NCBI GenBank assembly: GCA_946894095.1
Contig: OX335644.1
Span: 22,363,595 to 22,427,594, forward strand
Origin: Incurvaria masculella
Lineage: Eukaryota; Arthropoda; Insecta; Lepidoptera; Incurvariidae
Reading direction: 5' to 3'
DNA: 64,000 bases
Shown here in pieces: positions 22,571 to 32,700 of the stretch. Positions within the stretch are counted from its first letter, which is position 1, and every line of letters begins with the position of its first letter. The notes beneath the pieces are model-generated. The model was not told the origin of the DNA and searched no databases. It worked only from the letters and a program-made list of their open reading frames with translations. The position numbers were made by a program, and so were the translations under genes.

Positions 22571-22951
22571 AATTTTTTTTTATGTGACTGGACATGGATG
22601 GCTAATACCACACCTTCTGTCATGGTATTAGACCAACACACCACATGGGAACTAGGTGCCATGCCAGGACCTTCCTTATATTGCACGGCTACATTGAACT
22701 GGATGGAAAACACGGACAATTTTCATTGCCGCTTCGACCATCGTTCATCCAATGCGATGGTACCAACCCGGGCGGGATTAACCCTACCACCTAGTAAGTA
22801 AGGAAGGGGACCTACAGTTTAACGTGGAATCCGAACCACGGCCAGCCTTTCTCAACGGTCGAATGGTCACCCATCCAAGACCAGACCGGACCCAGCGTTG
22901 CTTAACTTCGGAGAGCGATCGCCGAAGTGTCGCGCCACTGGGCCACTGAGG
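22571..22951 (-). mobile_element. SINE with 5S-rRNA-like head, copy 1
   Basis: On the minus strand the head reads cgatcgctctccgaagttaag then caacgctgggtccggtc and tggatgggtgacc, the inner promoter region of 5S rRNA (boxes A and C). The body follows (taggtggtagggttaatccc, ttccatccagttcaatgtag, ctaataccatgacagaag, ccatccatgtccagtcac) and the element ends in a run of A. Confidence 0.8.
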
Positions 22952-23559
22952 CAGTGGTGAGTATGCAGTATAGAACAGATTTTTTTAATTAAATTTATTT
23001 TGGAAGTTGTATAATATACGTTACTAAATTAGTTACAAGAAATTAGGCCTTTAGACATGACAATGTCGCAAGTTTTCACCATGTAAATTTGTTTCATTAT
23101 TCTCTAGTCACATATTCACTTTATTTTAAAGTGCCTTTATAGCACATGCCCGTGCAAGGAGATTTTGTCCTTCTATCACTGTTAGAAAAAAGATCAGTCA
23201 TATACATTAACTATCCTCTAACATTTTTATAAAACCCTTTCCACAAAATATGGAAACTTTAAGAAAATTGATTTACCTAGTGATGACCCGGCATCCATAG
23301 CAAGTCGTGAACTACTTTAATATGAATTTCAAATTAAATATCGTGTTAATTTTGTTGAATTTATATTTGGTTAAGACCGCAATTGGTTTTTTAGTGCAAA
23401 ACTTCAAAAAATTCATATGATTTTACCAAGGTTGCTGGATTATAAGTACATTATAAAAATGCAAGGACGCCTCTAATATGAAATGACGTGTCAAACCATG
23501 TTTTTTTCCTCTTTTTCTTCTTCTGGCTTCACAGCAGGCTCGGTGGGTAGGTACTGACA

Positions 23560-23800
23560 TACATGCTCACTAGTAGCACAAAAGCATGCTAGTATTGAGC
23601 AATTGCTACTTAGTCGCATGTGTGTTCAAACATTGCTAGTAATGAGCATGCTCATTTAGAGCATGCTCACAAATCAAACGGCGTTTGATTTGTGAGCATG
23701 CTACCTGAGGCGCGGGTGGAAGGGGGGTGTGCTCTGGTGTGTATTGAGCATGTCTGAACAGGTATGCTTTTTGAGCATGCTAGTCACATTCGCGGCAGAT
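23560..23800. repeat. Subterminal AGCATGCT palindromes, left end of Harbinger
   Basis: Repeated GAGCATGCT(C/A) and variants at about 23599, 23646, 23658, 23694 and 23774, with a near-perfect 21-bp-arm palindrome (GCTCACAAATCAAACG and its complement) at about 23657-23700. The right end has the same words. They are likely binding sites for the transposase or its MADF partner. Confidence 0.75.
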
Positions 23801-23825
23801 TTGCGTGCGTGCGCGCAATAAAAAA

Positions 23826-26539
23826 ATGGCCCGTTGGGTAGACGAAAAAACCTTGCTTTTCGTAATTCATTATCGCAGTCACGAATGTCTGTGGAACACA
23901 CGGTCACCTCTTTATAAAAATAACATAGCCAGAAATAATGCGTATGAAGCTTTATTAAGAGACATGAGCGACCCAAGTTTGACAATAAAAACAATTAAAA
24001 CAAAAATTAAGAACCTAAGATCAATGTATCATTCCGAAATAAAAAAAATCAACATTTCGAAGCGGTCCGGAGCTGGTGCAGAAGAAGTGTATAAACCACC
24101 GATGCCATGGTTTACAAGAAATGCATTCATTTGTGGGCGAGACAGATGACTACCGTGAAACGATTGGATCCGAATTGGTGAGTATATATAATTTTTTCAC
24201 ACTGCTTAGTAATTAAGCTTACTAATTATTAACGTACATTTTATGTTGATCATGTGGTCTTGCCATGGTACTGCCTCTGTTGTTTGGAAAAGTTCTGCAT
24301 ATGCGTTTCTTATTGCCACTGCCCGTCGAGAGGCGTGATTACTACGTGTTGTTTGTAACATTTCCAAGCGTATGCGCAATTGATCTCTCCATGCTCCTTG
24401 TATAACAACATGTTGCTGTATATCTTCAAAATCAACACATCGTTGGGTAATGTACATATCAGATGTTTTTCGAAGCCAATTTTGTAAAGAACAAGCAGCC
24501 AATGTAATAAACTTTATCAGGTGTCATATCTATGGTGTTCAGAAAAACTCTAAATCTTGTCACTAAGATCCCAAACGCATTTTCAGCAATTCGTCTGGCT
24601 CTCGATAAACGATAGTTAAATATTTTTTCTTTATGCGTTGGTGTTGTTCCATATGGCTTCATAATATAAGATTTTAGAGGAAAAGCAGCGTCTCCCACAA
24701 TAACCGATTGCTCTGGTAAATTAAGAGTTTTCGCTTCCAAGGCTCGTCCCAAGCTCGATCGTTCAAAAACTCCTCCATCAGAAGCTCTCCCATTCGTTCC
24801 AATGTCCACGTACGAGAAACAGTAATCATCATCAACTAATGCCAGGAGTACAGTGCTGTGGGAACCCTTGTAATTGTAGTAATCTGAAGAGTCGTTTGGG
24901 GCAAAAATATTTATATGTTTTCCATCCATCGCTCCAATGCATCCAGGAAAATTCCATTTACTTCGAAAGCCATGTTCGATTCGCTTCCATTCTTCATAGC
25001 AAGGAATCTGTAATAAGTAAAACCATCATTTAATACAATACATAATAATTTTTTTTACAGGAGACACATGAATCATCACAGCATTCTCAATCAGCTGATA
25101 CTGATTCATACTCAAACATAATGTCGCCGCCTCCACCGCCATCGACGCCACTGATGCCGACCACGCAAACTGAGGAAACTCAATCACGCTCATTTAGCGA
25201 TCTTCCAACAAGGCGAAGAAAATTGAGAAAACCAGAGGAATCAGTTGGAGTTTCTGAGGCTTTAAATCGCTTGGAAAATATATCTTCCACGATAAATATC
25301 AGGAACGAAGCAGACGAATTTCATTATTTTGGATTAAACGTTGCATCCCAATTGCGTACACTTCCTTTGTACGAAGCGTTAGGCGTGCAAACTCAAATAC
25401 AACAAATTCTGGCTTCGGCTAGACGTCGAAACATGTACCCAAATGTATCAGTTTTTATGCCTACATCTCAAAACCTTGAACCAAACACAAATTCCACACT
25501 TCAAACTCCAAACATTCAGCCCATGACTTATACCACACTACCAACTTCAAACACACAAACCATCACACTTACATCTCAAAACGTTGAACCAAATACCTAT
25601 TCCACACTTCAAGCTCCAAACATTCAGCCCATAACTTATACCACACTACCAACTTCCACCATACAAACCAACACACTTACATCTCAAAACGTTGAACCCA
25701 ATACATATTCCACACTTCAAGCTCCAAACATTCAGCCCATAACTTATCCCACACTACCAACTTCCACCATACAAACCAACACACTTACATCTCAAAACGT
25801 TGAACCCAATACATATTCCACACTTCAAGCTCCAAACATTCAGCCCATAACTTATACCACACTACCAACTTCCACCATACAAACCAACACACTTACATCT
25901 CAAAAAGTTGAACCCAATACATATTCCACACTTCAAGCTCCAAACATTCAGCCCTTAACTTATACCACACTACCAACTTCCACCATACAAACCAACACAC
26001 TTACATCTCAAAACGTTGAACCCAATACATATTCCACACTTCAAGCTCCAAACATTCAGCGCATAACTTATACCACACTACCAACTTCCACCATACAAAC
26101 CAACACACTTACATCTCAAAACGTTGAACCCAATACATATTCCACACTTCAAGCTCCAAACATTCAGCCCATAACTTATACCACACTACCAACTTCCACC
26201 ATACAAACCAACACACTTACATCTCAAAACGTTGAACCCAATACATATTCCACACTTCAAGCTCCAAACATTCAGCCCATAACTTATACCACACTACCAA
26301 CTTCCACCATACAAACCAACACACTTACATCTCAAAACGTTGAACCCAATACATATTCCACACTTCAAGCTCCAAACATTCAGCGCATAACTTATACCAC
26401 ACTACCAACGTCAAACATACAAACCAACACACTTACATCTCAAAACATTGAACCAAACACATATTCCATACATCCTGCTTCAAACACACAAGAACGTGTT
26501 GGAATAGATTTGTTGAGTGAAGCATGGAAACTTTCATAA
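23826..26539 (+). CDS. Harbinger MADF-type DNA-binding protein, two exons, frameshifted
   Basis: Exon 1 (23826-24177) starts MARWVDEKTLLFVIHYRSHE, a MADF-like trihelix: W/F-rich helices, then WNTRSPLYKNN, AYEALLRD, IKTKIKNLRSMYHSE. Near 24115-24120 the frame breaks; the other frame continues with EMHSFVGETDDYRETI, typical of the end of a MADF domain, so a 1-nt indel is inferred. A gtgagt donor follows at 24178; an acceptor (tttttttacag) at 25060 opens exon 2 (25061-26539). Exon 2 encodes a Ser/Pro-rich linker, a BESS-like helix segment (DEFHYFGLNVASQLRTLP) and nine near-identical 36-aa repeats. In this superfamily the partner binds transposon ends and helps import of the transposase. The intron contains, antisense, the catalytic exon of the transposase. 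Confidence 0.8.
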
Positions 26540-27079
26540 AGTATTTTCTTAATGATAACGGTTAATAAAAGATTAAAATGTATTCATAGCACTGTTTTAC
26601 TTACCCGCATAAAATCCTGTAAGGCTGTGGATATTGCTGCACAAACTTCAGGTATAAATTGAGTTATTGTAGATCTTCCAACCCTGTGAAGTGCCGATAA
26701 TGTTTGTAAAGAATCTCCGGCAGCTAAATATCTCAATGTAACTTCCAGTTTTACTCTAGCTGGAATAGCGTTTCGCATATGAGTGTCTCGTTTTTGTATG
26801 AAGCTCTCTACTTTAGACAGCAGCTCATCAAATTTCTGAGGTAGCATGCGTAAATGATTTTTGTAGCCGTTGACATCTTCATTTCGCATCTATACCAGTA
26901 ATCTATTACTTGCTCCTAAGGTTTCTCTTCTGTTTATCCAATTACGAACCCAAATCGCCCTTTTTATTTTCTTCTTTTGTTTCACTAATAATTTTTTACA
27001 CAATTGCGTTGCAAGCATTAGAATTATTATGTTGAGTTCTCTGCGGATTGAACTCATTGTATTTTCTTGAAAAGCTTCC
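24206..27079 (-). pseudogene. Harbinger DDE transposase, two exons, disrupted
   Basis: Exon 1 (27079-26605) encodes the helical N-terminus (NGYKNHLRMLPQKFDELL, then RVKLEVTLRYLAAGDSLQTL and GRSTITQFIPEVC). A gtaagt donor at 26604 joins an acceptor (attacag) to exon 2 (25007-24206), giving the usual junction FMR-IPCYEEWKRIEHGF. Exon 2 has the catalytic core: CIGAMDGKHI (first Asp), DIGTNGRASDGGVF, VGDAAFPL (second Asp) and the RARRIAENAFGIL helix with the Glu. Two defects are visible: an in-frame TAG just before MRNED (about 26890), and a frameshift near 24517, after which the C-terminus (FITLAACSLQNWLRKT, then FEDIQQHV) continues in another frame. It would cut and join DNA in the nucleus; this copy is not functional as it stands. 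Its intron contains exon 2 of the MADF gene on the other strand. Confidence 0.85.
25461..26434 (+). repeat. Nine 108-bp (36-aa) coding tandem repeats
   Basis: From about 25461 to 26434 the exon repeats a 108-bp unit nine times, with a partial tenth. The protein unit runs SQNVEPNTYSTLQAPNIQP then ITYTTLPTSTIQTNTLT. Inner copies are almost identical at DNA level; the outer ones are more diverged (SQNLEP, SQNIEP). The frame is kept throughout. This pattern indicates recent expansion by unequal exchange or slippage. Confidence 0.93.
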
Positions 27080-27119
27080 ATTTTGGCCGAAAGCCTGCCT
27101 TTAACTAGCACGTGTGTTT

Positions 27120-27252
27120 AGTTGTTTGCTTTGAGCACACTTATTCAAGAGTATGCTTAAAACAAGTATGCTTATTATAAGCAAATGTGTAGAGTTGAAG
27201 AGCATGCTCAATTTTATGCATGCTCACAAGCATGCTTATTTTTAAGCATGTG
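27120..27252. repeat. Subterminal AGCATGCT palindromes, right end of Harbinger
   Basis: Contains GAGTATGCTTA, AAGTATGCTTA, GAGCATGCTCA, TGCATGCTCAC, AAGCATGCTTA and AAGCATGTGTG in about 130 bp, mirroring the left end and reaching the terminal repeat. Confidence 0.75.
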
Positions 27253-27269
27253 TGTCAGTACCTAGGCTT

Positions 27270-28515
27270 TTTGGCAATCACGCGTGACGTCGAAAAGGGT
27301 AACACATGTTTTAATTATGTTTGTAAAAAAAAATGTTCGTAAGTTAAAAAGGAACTAAAGCCAGCTGGGTCTTATTTATGCATCTTGTTGTTATTTATAA
27401 TTTTATAATATGGTTAAATAAGGTTCGTTTATAAACTTTAAAATTGTTAGTAGGGATGAATGTCCTAGGGAGAGTAACATATATTTAATGTTTCCATCAA
27501 AGGACATGAAAAGAAAATGTGGTCGATTGTCTGCGCCCGCTAATCCGTGCTCACACTAAAATTCAGAGTAGGCTGTCAACATTTAAAATTTAGATTATCT
27601 CCAGACTTTCCTTACAAAATGGGACGTAGTCAACGACAAAACGAGCGCGCCGTGCAAACAGATAAGTGGCGTCAAAGCTAGATCAAGGTGGGTCCAAGCG
27701 CATATAATTCTCACTCTTCTATATTTGTAGTTGCACCATATCCTCATATATAACACGCTCGTAACGATATCTGACTTGGGTGTTTATTCTTGTTGTCAAT
27801 AAAGTTGATAATTACAACACATTTTGTGAAAACATTATAAGCACTGGAATATTGCTATGGACAGAGCGCATCACCCTCAGCGCTACAGTAGGCATTGCCA
27901 TTGGCAAAGAAAACGTATGTTGGTCAAAGTCCAATGTGAGGCGCCTAGGGCGATGCATTTGTACTTGCAACACACATCACAGGAGCGTCAAAATTGGAAT
28001 GATGGCAAGACTGATTCTTTTTTATTTTTCCTTAGTAATTTTCTTTTTCAGAAAGAAGCGATGACAGATTAAAGAAGAAAACGATAATACCAAAGTCATT
28101 AACTCTGACATTTTCGAACGTGTTTATCTTGTGAAAAAATTCACACTCTCTAACCACTTCTTACATTTTTGTACGCAAACGTGAGTCGACTATGGAGGTA
28201 ATTTCGTCACCGTCACGAATAGCCGTCGACCGGTTGTTCGTGTTAGCATAGAACTCAGATTAGGGCCTATACATTTGGAACGTATATTTTAGATTAAAGA
28301 ATACACGACTCAAAATCGTTGCGACGGTTTGGGTGCTCGGGCTGCGACTTGAGTGTATCATCATCGCAGTTACCTTACAACACAAAACCTTGAAACAGTA
28401 GTACGTTTCCTACCTACCGACCTACACAGATGAATAATGACAGTAATCGTTACTCAGCAAAATTTCGTGTTCTGTATACGTAATATGTTAAAGCTTATTG
28501 CCAGTACGTATCTTT
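27270..28515. other. Intergenic after Harbinger, nothing recognised
   Basis: No convincing frame; short frames around 27780-28070 overlap in two registers and show no family features. Confidence 0.5.
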
Positions 28516-28519
28516 TTAA

Positions 28520-28800
28520 CGTAAATGGACACGGACAACACTCCGCATTCCAGAAGGAAATAAGTGCCTAGCCAGGAACTTCGCTTAAAGAGCACAGCAA
28601 CATTGCATTGGATGGAAAACACTGATATTTTTTATCGCTGCTTTCATCCATTGCGATCGTACCAAACTGTGCTTAACCCAACAACCTAGTCAGGGAAGGG
28701 AACCTACAGTTTTAGATGGATTGCTAACCATGGAAAAGCTCGCATTCATGATAAAATGCACTTACCCAACTCAGAAAGAGAAAATAAAGTGGTCCATGAA
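28520..28800 (-). mobile_element. Diverged SINE body
   Basis: Plus strand: aaatggacacggacaacact, attggatggaaaacactga, aacctacagttttagatgg, acccaactcagaaagagaaa, gtccatgaac; an old copy. Confidence 0.55.
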
Positions 28801-29239
28801 CTTTTTATTCTGATGATTTAGATTATTTTATCGAGCTGTCTCTGATGCATGGTAATTAAATCAAACGATTGTTTCCAAATCGTTTGGGAGATTGTTTGTC
28901 GCATGATTGTGAATAATCAACTAACTTGTCACCAAACTTAATACAATTTATTAAAACATTTTCACAACATCACTTTTTAATAAGATTAATCATGGATATT
29001 TCTTCATATACTTACATGCCTTCAGGGTTTCAGTTTTAACTTTTCACATATATTGTTTTGCATAGGTTTGAAAATATGAACCCTATTTGGATGAAAAGTG
29101 CATGTTTTGAGCCATCATATATGCATTTATGTCTCTGTACAATTTCCGTTGCATAAGAATTAATTCCCTTAAGATTGCCAATAAAAATGAATTAATGTAA
29201 CAGCATCCACAGTATTTATGATCTAGGGCAGTCGTATAC

Positions 29240-29355
29240 AGTTTGAACTGCCAAAATTTACTACGCGGACTAGCACCGGACTAACCACACAAAACATGCT
29301 ATTTAGTCCGACGATAATCCCCGTATTAAAGTTAGTCCGCTCACTCTGAACACTA
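29240..29355. repeat. GGACTAA-type repeat
   Basis: ggactaaccacac, atttagtccgacgataatccccg, gttagtccgctcactctga; related traces at about 512-575 and 47140-47265 in other orientations. Overlaps the 3' flank of UGT3. Confidence 0.45.
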
Positions 29356-29363
29356 TAATTAAA

Positions 29364-29369
29364 GTTTTA
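29364..29369 (-). terminator. Probable poly(A) signal of UGT3
   Basis: AATAAA on the minus strand (in gaagaaaataaaactttaat), about 430 nt after the stop and just beyond the 158-bp repeats. Confidence 0.45.
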
Positions 29370-29375
29370 TTTTCT

Positions 29376-29795
29376 TCACAACTAACACTTGTGATGAACT
29401 CCACGGAAAATTCAACCAAAAGTCAGCCAAATATTTACTGATGATGTGTGATGAGGTATGACTGAATCATCTAACTAGTATGTAGATTCATTCATTACTG
29501 GGGCACGTAAAGTTTTCTGTTCTTTAGATTTTCTCACAACTAACAGGTGTAACATCACGGAAACTTTAACCAAAAGTCAGCCAAACATTTACTGATGTTA
29601 TATGATTAGGTATAGCTGGATCATATTATCTTAGAGTATATAGGTTTATTCATTACTGGGACACGTAAAGTTTTTTCTTTTTTCGCTTTTCTCACAACTA
29701 ACAGGTGTAACCCCAAAAAATTACAAACAAAAGTCAGCCAAACATTTACTGATGATGTATGATTAGGTGGCTGGTTCATCTAACTAGAACATACA
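29376..29795 (-). repeat. Three 158-bp tandem repeats in the UGT3 3' UTR
   Basis: TCACAACTAACA recurs at 29376, 29534 and 29692, each followed by aaccaaaagtcagccaaa(c)atttactgatg and cattactggg(a/g)cacgtaaag. Copies are diverged. They lie between the stop codon and the probable poly(A) signal. Confidence 0.85.
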
Positions 29796-29796
29796 T

Positions 29797-32700
29797 TTAA
29801 TTCTTCTTTTTCTTGCTTTTGTTTCCCCTGCTCCCGAACAATCTCCGCGCAACCGCTCCCAGCACGAAGATGACCAGGCCGAGCGCGGCGACTATCAGCG
29901 CCATAATGTCCAGGAGGTAGCGCTGGTAGGCCGGTATGGAGCTGGCGGCGGTGCGCAGGTGCGGGGCGCCGCCCGTCCGCACCACGTGCTCCGTCCAGTA
30001 CGACACCAGGCGGGCGGGGTCGCTCGGCCGGTCGTGGAACAGCTGGGAGAGCCGCTTGGCCGTCTGACCGTAGCTGTGAACATGACGGTAGGCTATAGCG
30101 ACACGATCACGCATGGAGCTGGCGGCATTACGAAGTTGTGAAGGTCCGCCTGTCCTAATGGATATTGGTCGGATAGCCGCTTAGCCATCGAATGTTCGTT
30201 GCACTAAATAGCGACCTGTGAATTACTTACGTGTCGTAGGAACTTGTAAGTGAACTCACTCGCGGTAGCTGCCGCCATTGCATGTGAAAGTGGCTACGCC
30301 GCCCCTGTAGAAATGAGTTTCGGTTGCTACCAATGCCCTTCCATGCCCGTTGGTAGGTACCACGTCAGGGTTTTAATTATTTTCCGGAACCAATGAGCAG
30401 TAAATAGAATAATCTACAAAAAATGGTCAAACAGCCCATAAAATAATAATACAAATTGTATCAAAAAGCATTACCTTACAACACCAATGCCAAGTAGAAG
30501 GATAACCCACCTTGGATCGTGAAGCATGGTTTTAACAGCTGCACTCAAGTCTTTTCCCAACTGCGGTGACTTGAGATCAACCTTCAGTGCGTAGCCCTTC
30601 TTGACAGCGCGATCCATGTTCATCGGCTGGTCTCCGAACACCGGGATACCGATCAAGGGAACTCCAAAGTGTATCGCCTCCGTGGTTGACAGCAGTCCCC
30701 CGTGGGTTATGAACATGACGACGTTTTTGTGAGCTGCAAAATCATATAAGATTATATCCTAAAACATTAATTATTTTCAGGGGTTACAATTCATGCTTGA
30801 AAGGTGTTTAGTAGAAAGACGACTATATAATTCTCCTTCGCCTACCCCCCTGACAAAAACGTAGTCAAAAGAACAAAGTTGTTTTGCGGTATTGGACTGT
30901 CAGTGTGTGACAGTTCGATCCGTAATTGAGTGCTAGGAATTAGCAAGCAAAATCTTAGGATGGATTGTGGCCTTCCGCCAGCAAAGATGTCTATTTAGTG
31001 TGCCTTTTGATAATCGTCGATTTTTGTACAAACGTAAAGTGAAGTGTCGCCAAGTGCCAGCATCAAACTCCATACAAGTTTTTACTAGATATTCTGTGGT
31101 TTTACTTCTTCAAGTTGTTAAAGTCAAACTCGAACTTCCGATTTACATGAAAACCGCGGAGTTGGCGTTAACGGAAACATCGACGTGTTTACGGTAACGT
31201 TGAGTAAGCTGTCAAATCAAACTCGGACTCGTAAACGTTAGTTCGCTTAACGCGCGAACTAAGCCAAGTCATCGGCCACGCGCGCGAACTAAGCCAGTCG
31301 ATCGGTTTGCCGTAAACGCCAATTTAGGTGACAACTGGGACTACAGGCTCAGAAAGTGATCAACCGAAGATTGTGCACTCCGAGCCTTAATTGCTATCTA
31401 AGCACCACCCATAAATAGTGCCACAGATAAAGCGTTATGGTAAAAGGGGACGCGTTTTTACTTAGCTCTTGATTGCTTTTTTTTTATGTGACTGGACATC
31501 ATGGCTAATACTACACCTTCTGTCATGGTATTAGCCCAACACACCACATGGGAACTAGGTGCCATGCCAGGACCTTCCTTATATTGCACGGCTACATTGA
31601 ACTGGATGGAAAACACGGACAATTTTCATTGCCGCTTCGACCATCGTTCATTCAATGCGATGGTACCAACCCGGGCGGGATTAACCCTACCACCTAGTAA
31701 GTAAGGAAGGGGACCTACCGTTTAAGGTGGAATCCGAACCACGGCCAGCCTCTCTCAACGGTCGAATGGTCACCCATCCAAGACGAGACCGGACCCAGCG
31801 TTGTTTAACTTCGGAGAGCGATCGCCGAAGTGTCGCGCCACTGGGCCACTGAGGCTGACAAACTTACTTGCTTGAGGGGGTTGGTGTGATTGTCAAATTT
31901 CATAACATTAAATGTTTAAAGATAACAAGTTTATATCTGTATCGGTGACCCATTTGAACGTAAAATGTCTTAATAAAGACGAACCAAAAGACCTTCGTTG
32001 ATGCTGCAAATAGCACCCATATGTAAAATACAAGACAAATGAGGAGATCTTTCTCTCAATATGGACGTGATATGGTAAACGTAGGTACCTAGGATGCTTG
32101 GTTGTGGAAACCACGGCCTGATGTGAACGTTCTTGGGTGCCGATTTGAGTTCCGTCTCAAACTTCCAGAAGACGGTCTGCTTGACTCCTCGGAACACGTC
32201 GAGGAGCTGCTTCAGTTTCTCTGCTGACAGGTCCGAGGACTTGAGGTTGGAACCCATGCTGAAGTAGATGACGCCTTCGGATGCATTGTCCAACAGTAGT
32301 TGAAGGTCCTGCGGAAAGAAAAACACTGAAAAACAGCAGCTAGTAACTGGTTTGAACATTTTTTATGTAATTGGACATTTATAGGTGGCTAATACAACAC
32401 ACACCGTCATCACCTTCTTCACCAATCCAAAACGAGCTTACTCGACATGTATTTTCTCTACTAAGCTCGGATATTCTACCCACCCGACGACACGCGATAA
32501 GCCGATCGATTCAATCTACCGACGCCTACTAGGATTTAGTGGAGAGATACTCGAAAGAAAATCCGAACATCATTAGTACGTATATGTGTTCAAAGACGGG
32601 CCACAAAAACTTAAAATTCTCGGACTCAGCACCCTAGAGGAACGCCGCCAGCGAGAAGACCTCATTGAAACATACAAAATTATCAATGATTACTATTTTA

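Larger units (their letters stand above)
23550..27262. mobile_element. PIF/Harbinger DNA transposon, 3.7 kb, two decayed genes
   Basis: Bounded by inverted ends sharing GGTACTGACA followed by (T/C)ACATGCT (23550-23566; reverse complement ending at 27262), with TA on both sides (23548-23549 and 27263-27264). It carries the two proteins typical of this superfamily: a DDE nuclease on the minus strand and a MADF/Myb-like DNA-binding partner on the plus strand. Both ends contain many AGCATGCT-like palindromes. Each gene has at least one inactivating change, so the copy is probably dead. The usual 3-bp TWA target duplication is not clear; only TA is shared. Confidence 0.88.

Noticed and set aside
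22840..22930. 5S rRNA gene
   Set aside because: Only the inner part of 5S is present and it is joined to a repeated body with an A-rich tail, so it is a SINE head.
25461..26434. Regular direct repeats resembling a CRISPR-like array
   Set aside because: Repeats are contiguous and coding with no spacers, in a eukaryotic transposon gene.
23545..27266. 3-bp TWA target duplication for the Harbinger element
   Set aside because: Flanks share only TA; the third base differs on any placement I tried.
27780..28072. Two overlapping frames of 94 and 71 aa
   Set aside because: No recognisable domain, no splice or codon support; likely chance.
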